From DASPHG01 sp963849605 (GTDB lineage Bacteria; Actinomycetota; Thermoleophilia; Solirubrobacterales; Thermoleophilaceae), in assembly GCA_963849605.1 (NCBI GenBank), contig CAWKHX010000002.1, positions 1 through 64,000 on the forward strand: a DNA stretch of 64,000 nt. The letters are read 5' to 3'. The notes beneath the pieces were generated by a model. The model saw nothing but the letters and a program-made list of their open reading frames with translations, was not told the origin of the DNA and did not search any database. Both the position numbers and the translations under genes were made by a program. This document shows positions 10,371 to 20,402 of the stretch, piece by piece. Within the stretch, counting starts at the first letter, position 1. Every line of letters begins with the position of its first letter.

Positions 10371-11113
10371 GCGCAGGGCCGCTCCCCGCTGGGCAGCTCC
10401 TCACGGCTCCCGTTGCGGGTGAACTCGAAGCCGATCGGCTCGGGGCTGTTCGTGTCGAACGCCACCGGCTTCCCGTTCACGCGCAGTTCGGCGGAGCGCT
10501 TGCCGAGGTTGATCCGCAGCGTGTCGGGCGATCGGTAGGTCTCCGGCGAGTCGATCGTCCCCTCGAAGACGATCTGCTCGGGCCCGCGGTCGACACAGAC
10601 GTACGTCGGGAACGCGGGGATCACCTTCAGCTCGACGCGCTCGGGCGTCGCCGGCGCGGCCGGCTTGCTCGGCGCCGGCTGCGTCCTGGCGGGCTCGCTG
10701 TTGCTCGTCTGATCCGGCTCGTCCTCGTCGCCCGTCAGACCGAGCACGAGCAGGAACGCCAGCAGGGCGATCCCCGCGACCGCGATCGCGGCGCCGGGGC
10801 CGAACGACGGCGCGGGCGGGCGGCGGCGCCGGGAATCACGCGGGGACTGCGTGATCGGCTGGATCTCGACCGGCTCGGGCTCCTCGTACTTCGCGCGGAA
10901 CTCCTGGACCAGGAGGTTGGCGTCGAGCCCCAGCTTCTCCGCGTACGTGCGCAGGAAGCTCTTCACGTAGGTCGGCCCGGGCAGCAGCCCGAACTCCTCG
11001 TTCTCGAGGGCGCGCAGGTACTTCGCGCGGATCTTCGTCGACTGCTCGAGCTCCTCGATGTTGACCCGCTGACGGACACGGGCCTCCCGGAGTGTTTCGC
11101 CAATTCCCGGCAC
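10367..11113 (-). CDS. RodZ-like cytoskeletal/helix-turn-helix membrane protein
   Basis: 248 residues. An N-terminal HTH_25 domain (about 1-75: GIGETLREARVRQRVNIEEL) is followed by a basic linker, one membrane segment (about 108-125) and an extracytoplasmic DUF4115-like domain ending near 230. This is the RodZ/YmfM architecture linking MreB-type cell-shape machinery to the membrane. It lies between ftsK and cinA, the position of ymfM in Bacillus. The start is GTG at 11113, 26 nt after ftsK. The C-terminal domain is shorter than in E. coli RodZ. Confidence 0.88.
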   Translation of the reverse strand: MPGIGETLREARVRQRVNIEELEQSTKIRAKYLRALENEEFGLLPGPTYVKSFLRTYAEKLGLDANLLVQEFRAKYEEPEPVEIQPITQSPRDSRRRRPPAPSFGPGAAIAVAGIALLAFLLVLGLTGDEDEPDQTSNSEPARTQPAPSKPAAPATPERVELKVIPAFPTYVCVDRGPEQIVFEGTIDSPETYRSPDTLRINLGKRSAELRVNGKPVAFDTNSPEPIGFEFTRNGSREELPSGERPCA

Positions 11114-11139
11114 TACCCGGGGATTATCGCGATGAGCGG

Positions 11140-13527
11140 CTAGGCGTCAGCGGAAACGCCCGCGGGCTCGTCCAGCGCCTCGAGGATGCGGGGGAGATCT
11201 GCCTCGGTAATCAGCACCTGGCGGGCCTTGGAGCCCTCGTAGCCGGAGATCACGCCGCGGCGCTCGAGCATGTCGATCAGGCGGCCCGCGCGCGTGTAGC
11301 CGACCCTCAGGCGGCGTTGGAGCATGGAGGTGGAGGCGCTGCCGAGCTGGACGACGGTCGAGATCGCGTCGGGCAGGAGCTCGTCGTGGTCGGGGTCGAA
11401 GTCGCCCCGGTCGCCGTCGTCAGAGGTGCTCTCGACAGCCTCGAGCAGCTCTTCCTGGATCTCCGGCTCGCCCTGCTTGCGCCAGGCGTTCGTGATCTTC
11501 TCGATCTCCTCTTCGGTCACGTACGCGCCCTGAATGCGCGCCGGGCGCGAATCGGTGGCCGGCCGGAAGAGCATGTCGCCCTGGCCGAGCAGCGACTCCG
11601 CGCCGCCCTGGTCGAGGATCACGCGCGAGTCGATCTGCGACGACACGGCGAACGCGATCCGCGCCGGCACGTTCGCCTTGATCATGCCGGTGATGATGTC
11701 TGCGCTCGGGCGCTGCGTAGCGAGCAGCAGGTGGATGCCGACGGCGCGCGACTTCTGCGCGAGCCGGATGATCGAGTCCTCCACCTCGGCCGGCGCGATC
11801 ATCATCAGGTCGGCGAGCTCGTCGATCACGCAGAGGATGTAAGGGAGCGGCTTCTCGCCGTTCTTCTCGCGGACCTTGTTCAGCTCGACGAGGCTGCGCG
11901 TCTTCACCGCGCTCATGACCGTGTAGCGCTGCTCCATCTCCCTGATCAGGTTCTGGAGCACGTTCGCGGCTATGCGCGGGCTCGTCACGACAGGCGTGAT
12001 CAGGTGCGGAATCCCCTCGTAGTGGTTGAGCTCCACCTGCTTCGGGTCCACCAGCACGAGCTTTACGTCGTTCGGGCTCGCGCGCAGGAGGATCGAGGTG
12101 AGCATCGCGTTGACGCAGCCCGACTTGCCCGACCCGGTCGTGCCGGCCACGAGCACATGCGGCTGCTTCGCCAGGTCGGTCCCGATCGCCTTGCCGGCGA
12201 TGTCCTTGCCGAGCCACACCGTGAGCGGCGACCAGCCCGCGGGCGCATCCTGGAAGACGTCGCCGAGGTGGACGATCCGGCGCACCGAGTTCGGCACCTC
12301 GACCCCGACCGCGGTCTTGCCCGGGATGGGCGCCAGGATCCGGATCTCAGAGGCCGCGAGCGCGTAGGCGATGTCGTCCTTCAGGTTCGCGACCTTCGAC
12401 ATCTTGATCCCGGGCGCGAGCTTCAGCTCGTAGCGGGTGACGTGCGGGCCCGCGACGGTGCCGACGATCCGCGCGTCGACGCCGAAGTGGCCGAGCGCCT
12501 CGGTCAACAGCGGCCCGATCTTCTCGTCGCCCTTGGCCGGTGTCTTCGGGACGCCGTTCCCGCGCTTCAGGTGGCGGGCGGGCGGGATCGTGTAGTCGGT
12601 GTCGTCGGCCTCGGTGACCGTCGAGCGGACGTTGCCCTGCGGCGTGAGGTCCCTGGGCGCCTTGGGGTCGGGCGGAGGCGCGTGGACGATGAACTCGTCG
12701 TCCTCCTCGCCGTCCTCGGTGTCGATCGCCTGGCCCTCGACGATCTCGGGCGTCTCGTCGTCCCACTGCTCCTCGATCGGCGAGGGCGCCTCGACGTGCG
12801 TAGCACGGACCACCGGCTCGGCGTCAGGCGGCTCCGGAGGCTCGGCGCGCTCGGGCTGCGGATTGATCCGGGCGAAATCGATCGTCGAGCGCTTGACCCG
12901 CCGCGTCGTGCTGACAACGCTCTCGTGGGTCGCGCGGATCACGCCGGCGATCGATGCGCCGGTCAGCAGCATGAACCCGGCGACGAACAGGAAGACGAAG
13001 AGGATGTGCGCGCCGATCTCCTGGAACAGGGTGCGCGCGATCCAGAAGAGGCCCTCGCCGACCGCGCCGCCGTGGTGGCGGAACCACGTCGGCGTCTCGA
13101 ACGCAGCGTCGCGCGGCGGATCGTCCGGGCCGAGGCCGAATGTGCCGGCGGCCAGGCCCAACATCAGCGCGGCCAGCAGCATGAGGCCGCCGGCCTTGAA
13201 CGGCCGCAGGCTGGGCAGAATCGGGCCGACCACGAGCATGGCCCCCGCGGCAAACAGCGCGATCGGCACGAGGTAGCCAACCCCGCCGAAGAGCCAGACG
13301 AAGCCGTCGCCGAATGCCTCCCCCACCTTCCCGCCGTCCCAGCCGGCGTAGAAGACGAGGGCGAAGAAGACCGCCATCGCCACGAGGCCGAGGCCGAGCA
13401 CGTCCTTCTCGTTCTGGTCGAGCACGGGCAGCCGGGGGCGCGACAGGCCGAAATAGCCCCCGCGCGCGCGTGAGCGACCCCTAGCGGGCTTGCGTCGCGC
13501 GGGCTGCTTCCGGCGGCGGCTGGCCAT
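11140..13527 (-). CDS. ftsK: DNA translocase FtsK/SpoIIIE
   Basis: About 795 residues from ATG 13527 (MASRRRKQPARR); a GTG/ATG further up would add a basic extension. Four N-terminal membrane segments lie between about 35 and 190, then an acidic/proline linker, then the FtsK motor with Walker A GTTGSGKSG and a C-terminal winged-helix gamma domain (LRVGYTRAGRLIDMLERRGV) that reads polar DNA motifs. FtsK pumps DNA at the division septum and acts in chromosome dimer resolution. It is followed by the RodZ-like gene and is divergent from the exonuclease gene. Confidence 0.95.
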   Translation of the reverse strand: MASRRRKQPARRKPARGRSRARGGYFGLSRPRLPVLDQNEKDVLGLGLVAMAVFFALVFYAGWDGGKVGEAFGDGFVWLFGGVGYLVPIALFAAGAMLVVGPILPSLRPFKAGGLMLLAALMLGLAAGTFGLGPDDPPRDAAFETPTWFRHHGGAVGEGLFWIARTLFQEIGAHILFVFLFVAGFMLLTGASIAGVIRATHESVVSTTRRVKRSTIDFARINPQPERAEPPEPPDAEPVVRATHVEAPSPIEEQWDDETPEIVEGQAIDTEDGEEDDEFIVHAPPPDPKAPRDLTPQGNVRSTVTEADDTDYTIPPARHLKRGNGVPKTPAKGDEKIGPLLTEALGHFGVDARIVGTVAGPHVTRYELKLAPGIKMSKVANLKDDIAYALAASEIRILAPIPGKTAVGVEVPNSVRRIVHLGDVFQDAPAGWSPLTVWLGKDIAGKAIGTDLAKQPHVLVAGTTGSGKSGCVNAMLTSILLRASPNDVKLVLVDPKQVELNHYEGIPHLITPVVTSPRIAANVLQNLIREMEQRYTVMSAVKTRSLVELNKVREKNGEKPLPYILCVIDELADLMMIAPAEVEDSIIRLAQKSRAVGIHLLLATQRPSADIITGMIKANVPARIAFAVSSQIDSRVILDQGGAESLLGQGDMLFRPATDSRPARIQGAYVTEEEIEKITNAWRKQGEPEIQEELLEAVESTSDDGDRGDFDPDHDELLPDAISTVVQLGSASTSMLQRRLRVGYTRAGRLIDMLERRGVISGYEGSKARQVLITEADLPRILEALDEPAGVSADA

Positions 13528-13619
13528 CGAAATGGGCATTCGACGCGGCGCGGCAAGCCCCTTTGCGCTCCGTCCGGCCCGAGGCGGAGCATCGCGCGCC
13601 CGTGAGAGCACTTGCCGAG

Positions 13620-15224
13620 ATGGAGTTCATCGCCGTGGACACCGAGACGAACGGGCGGATGGGCGATCTATGCGAGGTCACCGAGGTCGGCTGCGTGCTC
13701 GTCGGGGGCGGCGAGCTGCACGAGGAGTGGTCGTCGCTCGTGCGGGTCGAGCGCCCGCTTTCGCGGGGAATTCAGCGGTTCACCGGGATCACGCAGGCGA
13801 TGGTGCACGACGCGCCGCCGCCGGAGGAAGTCCTGCCGGCACTCGCCGAGCGGCTGCGGCGGCGGGTGCTCGTGGCGCACAACGCCTCGTTCGACCGGCG
13901 GGTGCTGAAGCAGGCGTTCGAGCGCGCCGGGATCGACTGGCCGAACCCGCCGGTCCTGTGCACGGTCGCGATGGGCCGCCGCTTCGCCCCGCTCGCACGG
14001 CAGCGCAAGCTGGCGCTGCTTGCCGAGTCGCTCGGCATCGAGGTCGAGGACACGCACCGGGCGCTGCCGGACGCCCTCACCTGCGCACGCATCTTCTGCG
14101 CCCTGTTCCCCAAGCTGTGCGCGAACGCGGCGTCGCTGTCGGACGCGCTGCGCCTGCTCGGCCCGCGGCGGCGGCCGACGCCCAAGGCGCCGCCCAAGAT
14201 CCCGCGCGAGCAGCGGCCCGACCTCTCCAAGCTCCCCGACGACCCCGGCGTCTACGTGTTCCGCAACGAGGCAGGCCAGCCGCTGTACGTGGGCAAGTCG
14301 GTGGCGGTCAAGTCGCGCGCTCGCGCGCACTTCTGCCAGCCGGGCGAGTGGACCGGCCAGGCGGAGGTCGTCGACTACATCCCGACCAACTCGGAGCTCG
14401 GCGCGCTCGTGCTCGAGAACCGGCTGATCAAGCGCTGGAAGCCGCCCGGCAACCGCGCGCTCAAGCGGACCGACCGCTGGGCCTATCTCGTCTGCCGGCT
14501 CGACATCCCCTACCCCGTGCTCGAGGTCACCTCGGAGCCGGCGGCGGGGCGTGCGGTCAACGTCGGCCCGGTCAAGGGCCGCCACGCGTGCCAGGACCTC
14601 GCCGACCAGGTCACGTCGCTCTTCCAGCTCCGACACTGCGGGCGGAAGCTCGTGATCCGCGACCACCCGTCGCTGTACGGGCAGATGGGCCGCTGCGTCT
14701 CCCCCTGCCTCGGCGACCTCGACCCGAACGCCTACCGTCGCCGGCTCGACGAGGCGCTGGGCCTGTTCGAGGGCCCGGACGGGCCGGAGCGGCTGCTGGC
14801 GAAGCTCGACGAGGAGATGGAGCGCGCCTCGGCGGATCAGCACTACGAGCGCGCCGCCGTCCTGCGCGACCGGCGCGAGCGGATCGGCGAGCTGCTCTCC
14901 CGCCTCGGCGGCCTCGTCCGCGCGGTTCACTCGGGCACGCGGGCGGTGCTCGCGAAGCATCCGGTCAAGCCGGAATGGGACCTCTTCTGGATCGCGGGCG
15001 GCCGCGTCGCGGAATGGGGCGCGCTGAGTGATCAGCTGCCGGCGCTCGAGACCGAGGCCGAGCGGCTGGCCTGCTCACCCGCAAATCCGCCGGTCGTCAA
15101 GCCCGACGAGATCCACGAGGTCCACATCATCTCGTCCTGGCTCGCGGGCGACGAGGCGTGGGAATGCGAGCTCGAGCCCGGCGCGGACGTGGCCGGCTGG
15201 GTCGAGCAGGTCGTCGCCGCCTGA
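13620..15224 (+). CDS. DnaQ-like 3'-5' exonuclease fused to a UvrC-type GIY-YIG nuclease
   Basis: 534 residues from ATG 13620 (a GTG at 13602 is possible). Residues 1-165 form a DEDDh exonuclease: FIAVDTETNG (Exo I), LVAHNASFDRRVL (Exo II) and HRALPDALTCARI (Exo III). Residues about 205-285 form a GIY-YIG domain (PGVYVFRNEAGQPLYVGKS) and about 400-435 hold a UVR-like motif (ADQHYERAAVLRDRRERIGE). It resembles the actinobacterial Cho/UvrC homologues with an exonuclease module, probably for excision repair independent of UvrA/B. The RNase-H-like half of UvrC is absent. Confidence 0.92.
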   Translation: MEFIAVDTETNGRMGDLCEVTEVGCVLVGGGELHEEWSSLVRVERPLSRGIQRFTGITQAMVHDAPPPEEVLPALAERLRRRVLVAHNASFDRRVLKQAFERAGIDWPNPPVLCTVAMGRRFAPLARQRKLALLAESLGIEVEDTHRALPDALTCARIFCALFPKLCANAASLSDALRLLGPRRRPTPKAPPKIPREQRPDLSKLPDDPGVYVFRNEAGQPLYVGKSVAVKSRARAHFCQPGEWTGQAEVVDYIPTNSELGALVLENRLIKRWKPPGNRALKRTDRWAYLVCRLDIPYPVLEVTSEPAAGRAVNVGPVKGRHACQDLADQVTSLFQLRHCGRKLVIRDHPSLYGQMGRCVSPCLGDLDPNAYRRRLDEALGLFEGPDGPERLLAKLDEEMERASADQHYERAAVLRDRRERIGELLSRLGGLVRAVHSGTRAVLAKHPVKPEWDLFWIAGGRVAEWGALSDQLPALETEAERLACSPANPPVVKPDEIHEVHIISSWLAGDEAWECELEPGADVAGWVEQVVAA

Positions 15225-15249
15225 CCGCTGCCTACTCCCGGCCTACCAT
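15222..15249 (+). promoter_or_regulatory. Candidate promoter of the two-component operon (leaderless)
   Basis: TGACCG (15222-15227), a 16-nt spacer and TACCAT (15244-15249) lie 7 nt before the ATG at 15257. The TANNNT box at this distance is the usual sign of a leaderless actinobacterial transcript, and the gene has no ribosome site. Confidence 0.45.
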
Positions 15250-15256
15250 TTCCCGT

Positions 15257-15924
15257 ATGGCGCGAGTGCTCATCGTCGAGGACGACGCAGCTATCGGGCA
15301 GGTGCTCCAGCGCTCCCTGCAGCTCGAGGGCTACGAGGTCGCCCTCGCCCCCGACGGCGTGAGCGCGCTCGAGCAGGCGTACGACTTCGAGCCCGACGCC
15401 GTGATCCTGGACCTCGGCCTGCCTCGCCTCGACGGGATCGACGTCGCCAAGCGGATCAGGAAGGACACGGACATCCCGATCCTGATGCTGACGGCACGCG
15501 AGGGGATCGAGTCACGCGTCGAGGGCCTCGATGCCGGCGCCGACGACTACCTCGTCAAGCCGTTCGAGCGCCAGGAGCTGCTCGCGCGCATCCGCGCGAT
15601 GCTCCGCCGCACTCCCCCGCGCGGCGCCGAGTGGCTGTCGGTCGCCGACCTGCGGCTCAACCCGGCGCAGCACCAGGTCTACCGGGGCGACCGCCGGATC
15701 GACCTCACGCACCGCGAGTTCGAGTTGCTCGAGTACCTGATGCGCAACGAGCGTCTGGTCGTCACGCGCGACACGCTGCTCGAGGACGTGTGGGGCTACG
15801 TCACACCGGGCGAGACCAACACGGTGGACGTGTTCGTCTCGAACCTCCGCCGCAAACTCGAGTCCGCCGCCGAGCCGCGCCTGCTGCACACGGTGCGCGG
15901 CGCCGGCTACGTCCTGAGGGCGCC

Positions 15925-15928
<4 letters not shown>
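15257..15928 (+). CDS. OmpR/PhoB-family response regulator
   Basis: 223 residues. The receiver domain has acidic Asp9-Asp10, phospho-acceptor Asp52 (VILDLGLP), Thr79 and Lys101 (KPF). The C-terminal winged helix (about 127-223) has LTHREFELLEYLMRNE, VTRDTLLEDVWGY and NTVDVFVSNLRRKL. It resembles the MprA/TcrA group. It is coupled to the downstream kinase by a TTGA overlap, so the pair makes a two-component system; the stimulus is not evident. Confidence 0.95.
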
Positions 15929-17379
<1,451 letters not shown>

Positions 17380-17388
17380 CCGTCTCGT

Positions 17389-18081
17389 GTGACAGGCACG
17401 TTCATCAACGTCGCCGCCGTGCTCGTGGGCACGGCGATCGGCCTGCTCCTGGGCGGCCGGCTGCCCGAGAGCGCGCGCCAGCGGGTGCTGGCCGGGCTGG
17501 GCTTGATCACGCTCGTTGTGGGCGTGGACCTGGCGCTTGCGTGGCGGGACACGGACCCGCTCTACGTGCTGGGCGGGGTGCTGCTCGGGGGCCTCGTCGG
17601 CGAGGCGATCGGAATCGAGGCGTGGCTGGGCCGTCTCGGCGACCGGATCCAGGCCGCGGTCTCGCGCGGCGAGCACTCGCGGGTGAGCGAGGCGTTCGTC
17701 ACCGCGAGCCTGCTGTTCTGCGTGGGGCCGCTCACGATCGTCGGCTCGATCCAGGACGGGCTGACGGGCGACTATGAGGCGCTTGCCACCAAGTCGATGC
17801 TCGACGGCTTCGCGTCGATCGCGCTGGCCGCCACCCTCGGCTGGGGCGTCGCGCTCGCCGCCGGCACGGTGCTGGTGGTGCAGGGCGCCCTCTCCCTGGG
17901 CGCCGATGCCTTCGAGAACGTGCTCGAGGGCGAGTCGCTCGACGCTCTCACGAGCGCGGGCGGCGTCCTCATCGTCGGAATCTCGCTGAAACTGCTGGAT
18001 CTGAAGGACGTGAAGGTCGGCAACTTCCTACCGGCCCTCGTCATCGCCCCCGGACTCGTTGGGATCGCGAGTCTCTTCTAG
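17389..18081 (+). CDS. DUF554 integral membrane protein
   Basis: 230 residues and about seven hydrophobic segments. It begins MTGTFINVAAVLVGTAIGLL and has the family signature LLFCVGPLTIVGSIQDGLTG with TKSMLDGFASIALA. DUF554 (YdfK/YqgA) proteins are predicted transporters of unknown substrate. The start is GTG at 17389, 9 nt after the kinase stop, so it may share that transcript. A strong hairpin downstream probably ends it. Confidence 0.9.
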   Translation: MTGTFINVAAVLVGTAIGLLLGGRLPESARQRVLAGLGLITLVVGVDLALAWRDTDPLYVLGGVLLGGLVGEAIGIEAWLGRLGDRIQAAVSRGEHSRVSEAFVTASLLFCVGPLTIVGSIQDGLTGDYEALATKSMLDGFASIALAATLGWGVALAAGTVLVVQGALSLGADAFENVLEGESLDALTSAGGVLIVGISLKLLDLKDVKVGNFLPALVIAPGLVGIASLF

Positions 18082-18192
18082 CCGCACGAGCGGGCCTCCG
18101 CAGCTCGGACAGCGCCCGCTTTGCACGATTTCCGGCTTCGCATATCTGCGCCCGCACTGCGCGCATACCCTGGCTTCGGCGTCATTGCCCAT
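18028..18192 (-). CDS. Small zinc-ribbon protein (54 residues)
   Basis: A 54-codon frame opens at ATG 18192 and reads MGNDAEARVCAQCGRRYAKP and onward, with two CxxC pairs (Cys10/13 and Cys28/31, GRCPSCGG) spaced as in a zinc ribbon, then an acidic tail. The last 54 nt overlap the 3' end of the convergent DUF554 gene. TTCACA-N16-TACGTT ends about 8 nt before the ATG, which would give a nearly leaderless mRNA. Coding is supported by the paired cysteines and the stop after a natural acidic tail. Function unknown. Confidence 0.65.
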   Translation of the reverse strand: MGNDAEARVCAQCGRRYAKPEIVQSGRCPSCGGPLVRLEETRDPNESGGDDEGR

Positions 18193-18235
18193 ATGGGTCT
18201 AACGTACAGAACGCGCCAAGGTTGTGAAGAACGCA

Positions 18236-18261
18236 AAGAGGCGGCCCGCTGGCCGCCTCTT
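18236..18261 (+). terminator. Strong hairpin after DUF554 (terminator without T-run)
   Basis: An 11-bp perfect stem (18236-18246 with 18251-18261) with a CGCT loop lies between DUF554 and crcB. No T-run follows on the plus strand. It is the only strong structure in the gap 18193-18373; the rest of that gap shows no gene and no clear crcB promoter. Confidence 0.6.
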
Positions 18262-18373
18262 CGCTCAAGGTCCTCCGCTGCTGCTGCTGCTCGAAGTTCG
18301 TATTGGAGTTATCGGTCCCGCGCGGTAGGGCTGCATGGGGTCTTCACCCCATATTTGAGGTAGAAGCCTCTCC

Positions 18374-18730
18374 ATGACGACGCTCTATGTAGCCGTGGGA
18401 GGCACGCTGGGGGTCCTGGCCCGCTACGGGATCGGGCGCGCAACGCTCCACCACGAGGCGCTCCTCTGGTCGACGGTGGCGATCAACATCGCCGGATCCT
18501 TTTTGCTCGGCCTGCTCGTGGCCGAGCACTGGTTCGACCGGGACCTGCGCGAGGGCCTCGGCGTAGGGTTCCTGGGCGGCTTCACGACCTTCTCGACCTT
18601 CTCCGTCCAGGCGGTGCTCGAGGTGGATGCGGGCGAGCCGGCCCGCGCGCTTGCCTACGTGCTTGCCTCCGTCCTCGGCGGCCTGGCCGCGGCCACCGCA
18701 GGCTACGCGCTCGGGCGCTGGCTCGCCTGA
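18374..18730 (+). CDS. crcB: Fluoride ion channel CrcB/Fluc
   Basis: 118 residues and four membrane helices. The family's pore residues are visible: the polar Asn in INIAGSFLLGL and the phenylalanine track GFLGGFTTFSTFSVQ. Fluc channels work as antiparallel dimers to export fluoride; a second crcB is often adjacent when heterodimers form, but only one is seen. No fluoride riboswitch was recognised upstream. It ends 4 nt before the convergent rnj gene. Confidence 0.95.
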   Translation: MTTLYVAVGGTLGVLARYGIGRATLHHEALLWSTVAINIAGSFLLGLLVAEHWFDRDLREGLGVGFLGGFTTFSTFSVQAVLEVDAGEPARALAYVLASVLGGLAAATAGYALGRWLA

Positions 18731-18734
18731 GCCC

Positions 18735-20402
18735 TCAGACCTCGACGACCACTGGGAGGATCATCGGGCGGCGCTTCAAACGCTTGTAGACAAACCCGGC
18801 CACGTCGTCGTGCAGGTGGGACTGGAGCAGCGAGATCTCGCGCACCTCCTCCTCGGCCGACTTGGCGAGCGACTCCTCGACCGCCTCACGGATCTCGTCG
18901 ACCAGGGCGTCCTGCTCGTCGACGAACGGGACGCCGCGGAAGATGATCTCGGGCTCGGCGACCGACCGGCCGTCCTGCTCCGACACGGTCGCCACGACGA
19001 TGAAGATCCCGTCCGCGGAGAGCATCCGGCGGTCGCGCAGCGCGACGTCCTCCGGGTTGCCGATGTCGACGCCGTCGACGAAGATCATCCCGGCCTGCTC
19101 CTCCGCGCCCCAGCGGGCGCCGCGCTGGTCGATCTCGAGGGTCAGGCCGTTCCTGCCGCGGAAGATCGAGTCGGGCTCGATGCCGACCTGTTCGGCGAGC
19201 TGGCTGTGGAGGCGCAGCCGCTTGTAGTCGCCGTGCACCGGGAGCATGTAGCGCGGCTTCATCAGGTTCATCATCAGCTTGAGCTCCTCGGCGTTGCCGT
19301 GCCCGGACGCGTGAATCGGCGCGTCGCGGGTGGTGATCACGTCGGCGCCCAGCCGGTAGATGCGGTCGATCGTCTCGTTGACCGCGCGCTCGTTCCCCGG
19401 GATCGGGGTCGCAGAGAAGATGACCGTGTCGTGCTCGTGCAGCTCGACACGCGGATGGTCGCCGTGCGCCATCCGGCGGAGCGCCGACAGCGGCTCGCCC
19501 TGGCTGCCGGTCGAGATGATCACGAGCCGCTCGTCGGGGAAGTCGTCGATCTCGCCGAGCTGCAGGAGCATCCCCGCCGGAATGTCGATGTGGCCCAGCT
19601 GGCCACCGATGTTCACGTACTTGCGCATCGACCGGCCCACGAGAACAACCTTGCGATCTGTGGCCTGCGCGGCGTCGACGACCTGCTGGACCCGGTGGAT
19701 GTTCGAGGCGAAGCAGGTGATGACTATCCGCCCGCGGACGCGTGCGAACACCTCCTCGAGGTGTGGGCCGACGCTCGACTCGGACTGGGCCATCCCGGGG
19801 CGGTCAGCGTTGGTCGAGTCGCCGCACAGGAGCAGGACCTCCTCGCGCCCCAGCTCCGCCAGGCGCGCGACGTCCGCCGGCACGCCGTCCACGGGCGTCT
19901 GATCGAACTTGTAGTCGCCCGTGAAGAATGTGATCCCGAGGTCGCACTCGAGGGCGATGCCGAACATGTCCGGGATCGAGTGCGCGAGCTTGACCGGCTC
20001 CATCGTGAACGGGCCGAGCTCAACGTGCTCGCCGGGCGCAACCTCGTGCAGCGGCATGTCCTTCAGCTTGTGCTCGTCGAGTTTCGACCGGACCATCGCG
20101 ACCGTGAGCCCGCCGCCGTAGATGTCGGGCACCGCGACCTCGCCGATCTCGCGCAACACGAAGGGCAGCGCCCCGACGTGGTCCTCGTGCCCGTGCGTCA
20201 GGACGATCGCCTCGATGTCGTCCGCGCGCTCGCGCAGGTACGAGAAGTCCGGCAGCACCAGGTCCACCCCGAGCTGGTCGGGCGTCGGGAACATCAGCCC
20301 CGAATCCACGACGACGATCCGCCCGTCGTACTCGACGACAGCCATGTTCTTGCCGATCTCCCCCAGCCCGCCCAGGGGGAGCACCTTCAGCTTTCCGCTC
20401 AA
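18735..20402 (-). CDS. rnj: Ribonuclease J
   Basis: 555 residues. The metallo-beta-lactamase motif HGHEDH, the beta-CASP region and the C-terminal domain are all present, with GGLGEIGKNM at the start. RNase J has 5'-3' exo- and endonuclease activity on mRNA and rRNA. It follows dapA with a TTGA overlap (TTG start at 20402), the same dapA-rnj order as in Bacillus (dapA-ymfA/rnjB) and other Actinobacteria. Confidence 0.96.
   Translation of the reverse strand: MSGKLKVLPLGGLGEIGKNMAVVEYDGRIVVVDSGLMFPTPDQLGVDLVLPDFSYLRERADDIEAIVLTHGHEDHVGALPFVLREIGEVAVPDIYGGGLTVAMVRSKLDEHKLKDMPLHEVAPGEHVELGPFTMEPVKLAHSIPDMFGIALECDLGITFFTGDYKFDQTPVDGVPADVARLAELGREEVLLLCGDSTNADRPGMAQSESSVGPHLEEVFARVRGRIVITCFASNIHRVQQVVDAAQATDRKVVLVGRSMRKYVNIGGQLGHIDIPAGMLLQLGEIDDFPDERLVIISTGSQGEPLSALRRMAHGDHPRVELHEHDTVIFSATPIPGNERAVNETIDRIYRLGADVITTRDAPIHASGHGNAEELKLMMNLMKPRYMLPVHGDYKRLRLHSQLAEQVGIEPDSIFRGRNGLTLEIDQRGARWGAEEQAGMIFVDGVDIGNPEDVALRDRRMLSADGIFIVVATVSEQDGRSVAEPEIIFRGVPFVDEQDALVDEIREAVEESLAKSAEEEVREISLLQSHLHDDVAGFVYKRLKRRPMILPVVVEV

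Noticed and set aside
11092..13473. Long plus-strand frame opposite ftsK
   Set aside because: ftsK has complete motifs on the minus strand; the antisense frame has no recognisable domain.
18193..18373. Possible fluoride riboswitch before crcB
   Set aside because: The conserved pseudoknot and GAUGG/CCUAC-type elements of the crcB RNA were not found; only a terminator-like hairpin and a small GGGG/CCCC hairpin are seen.
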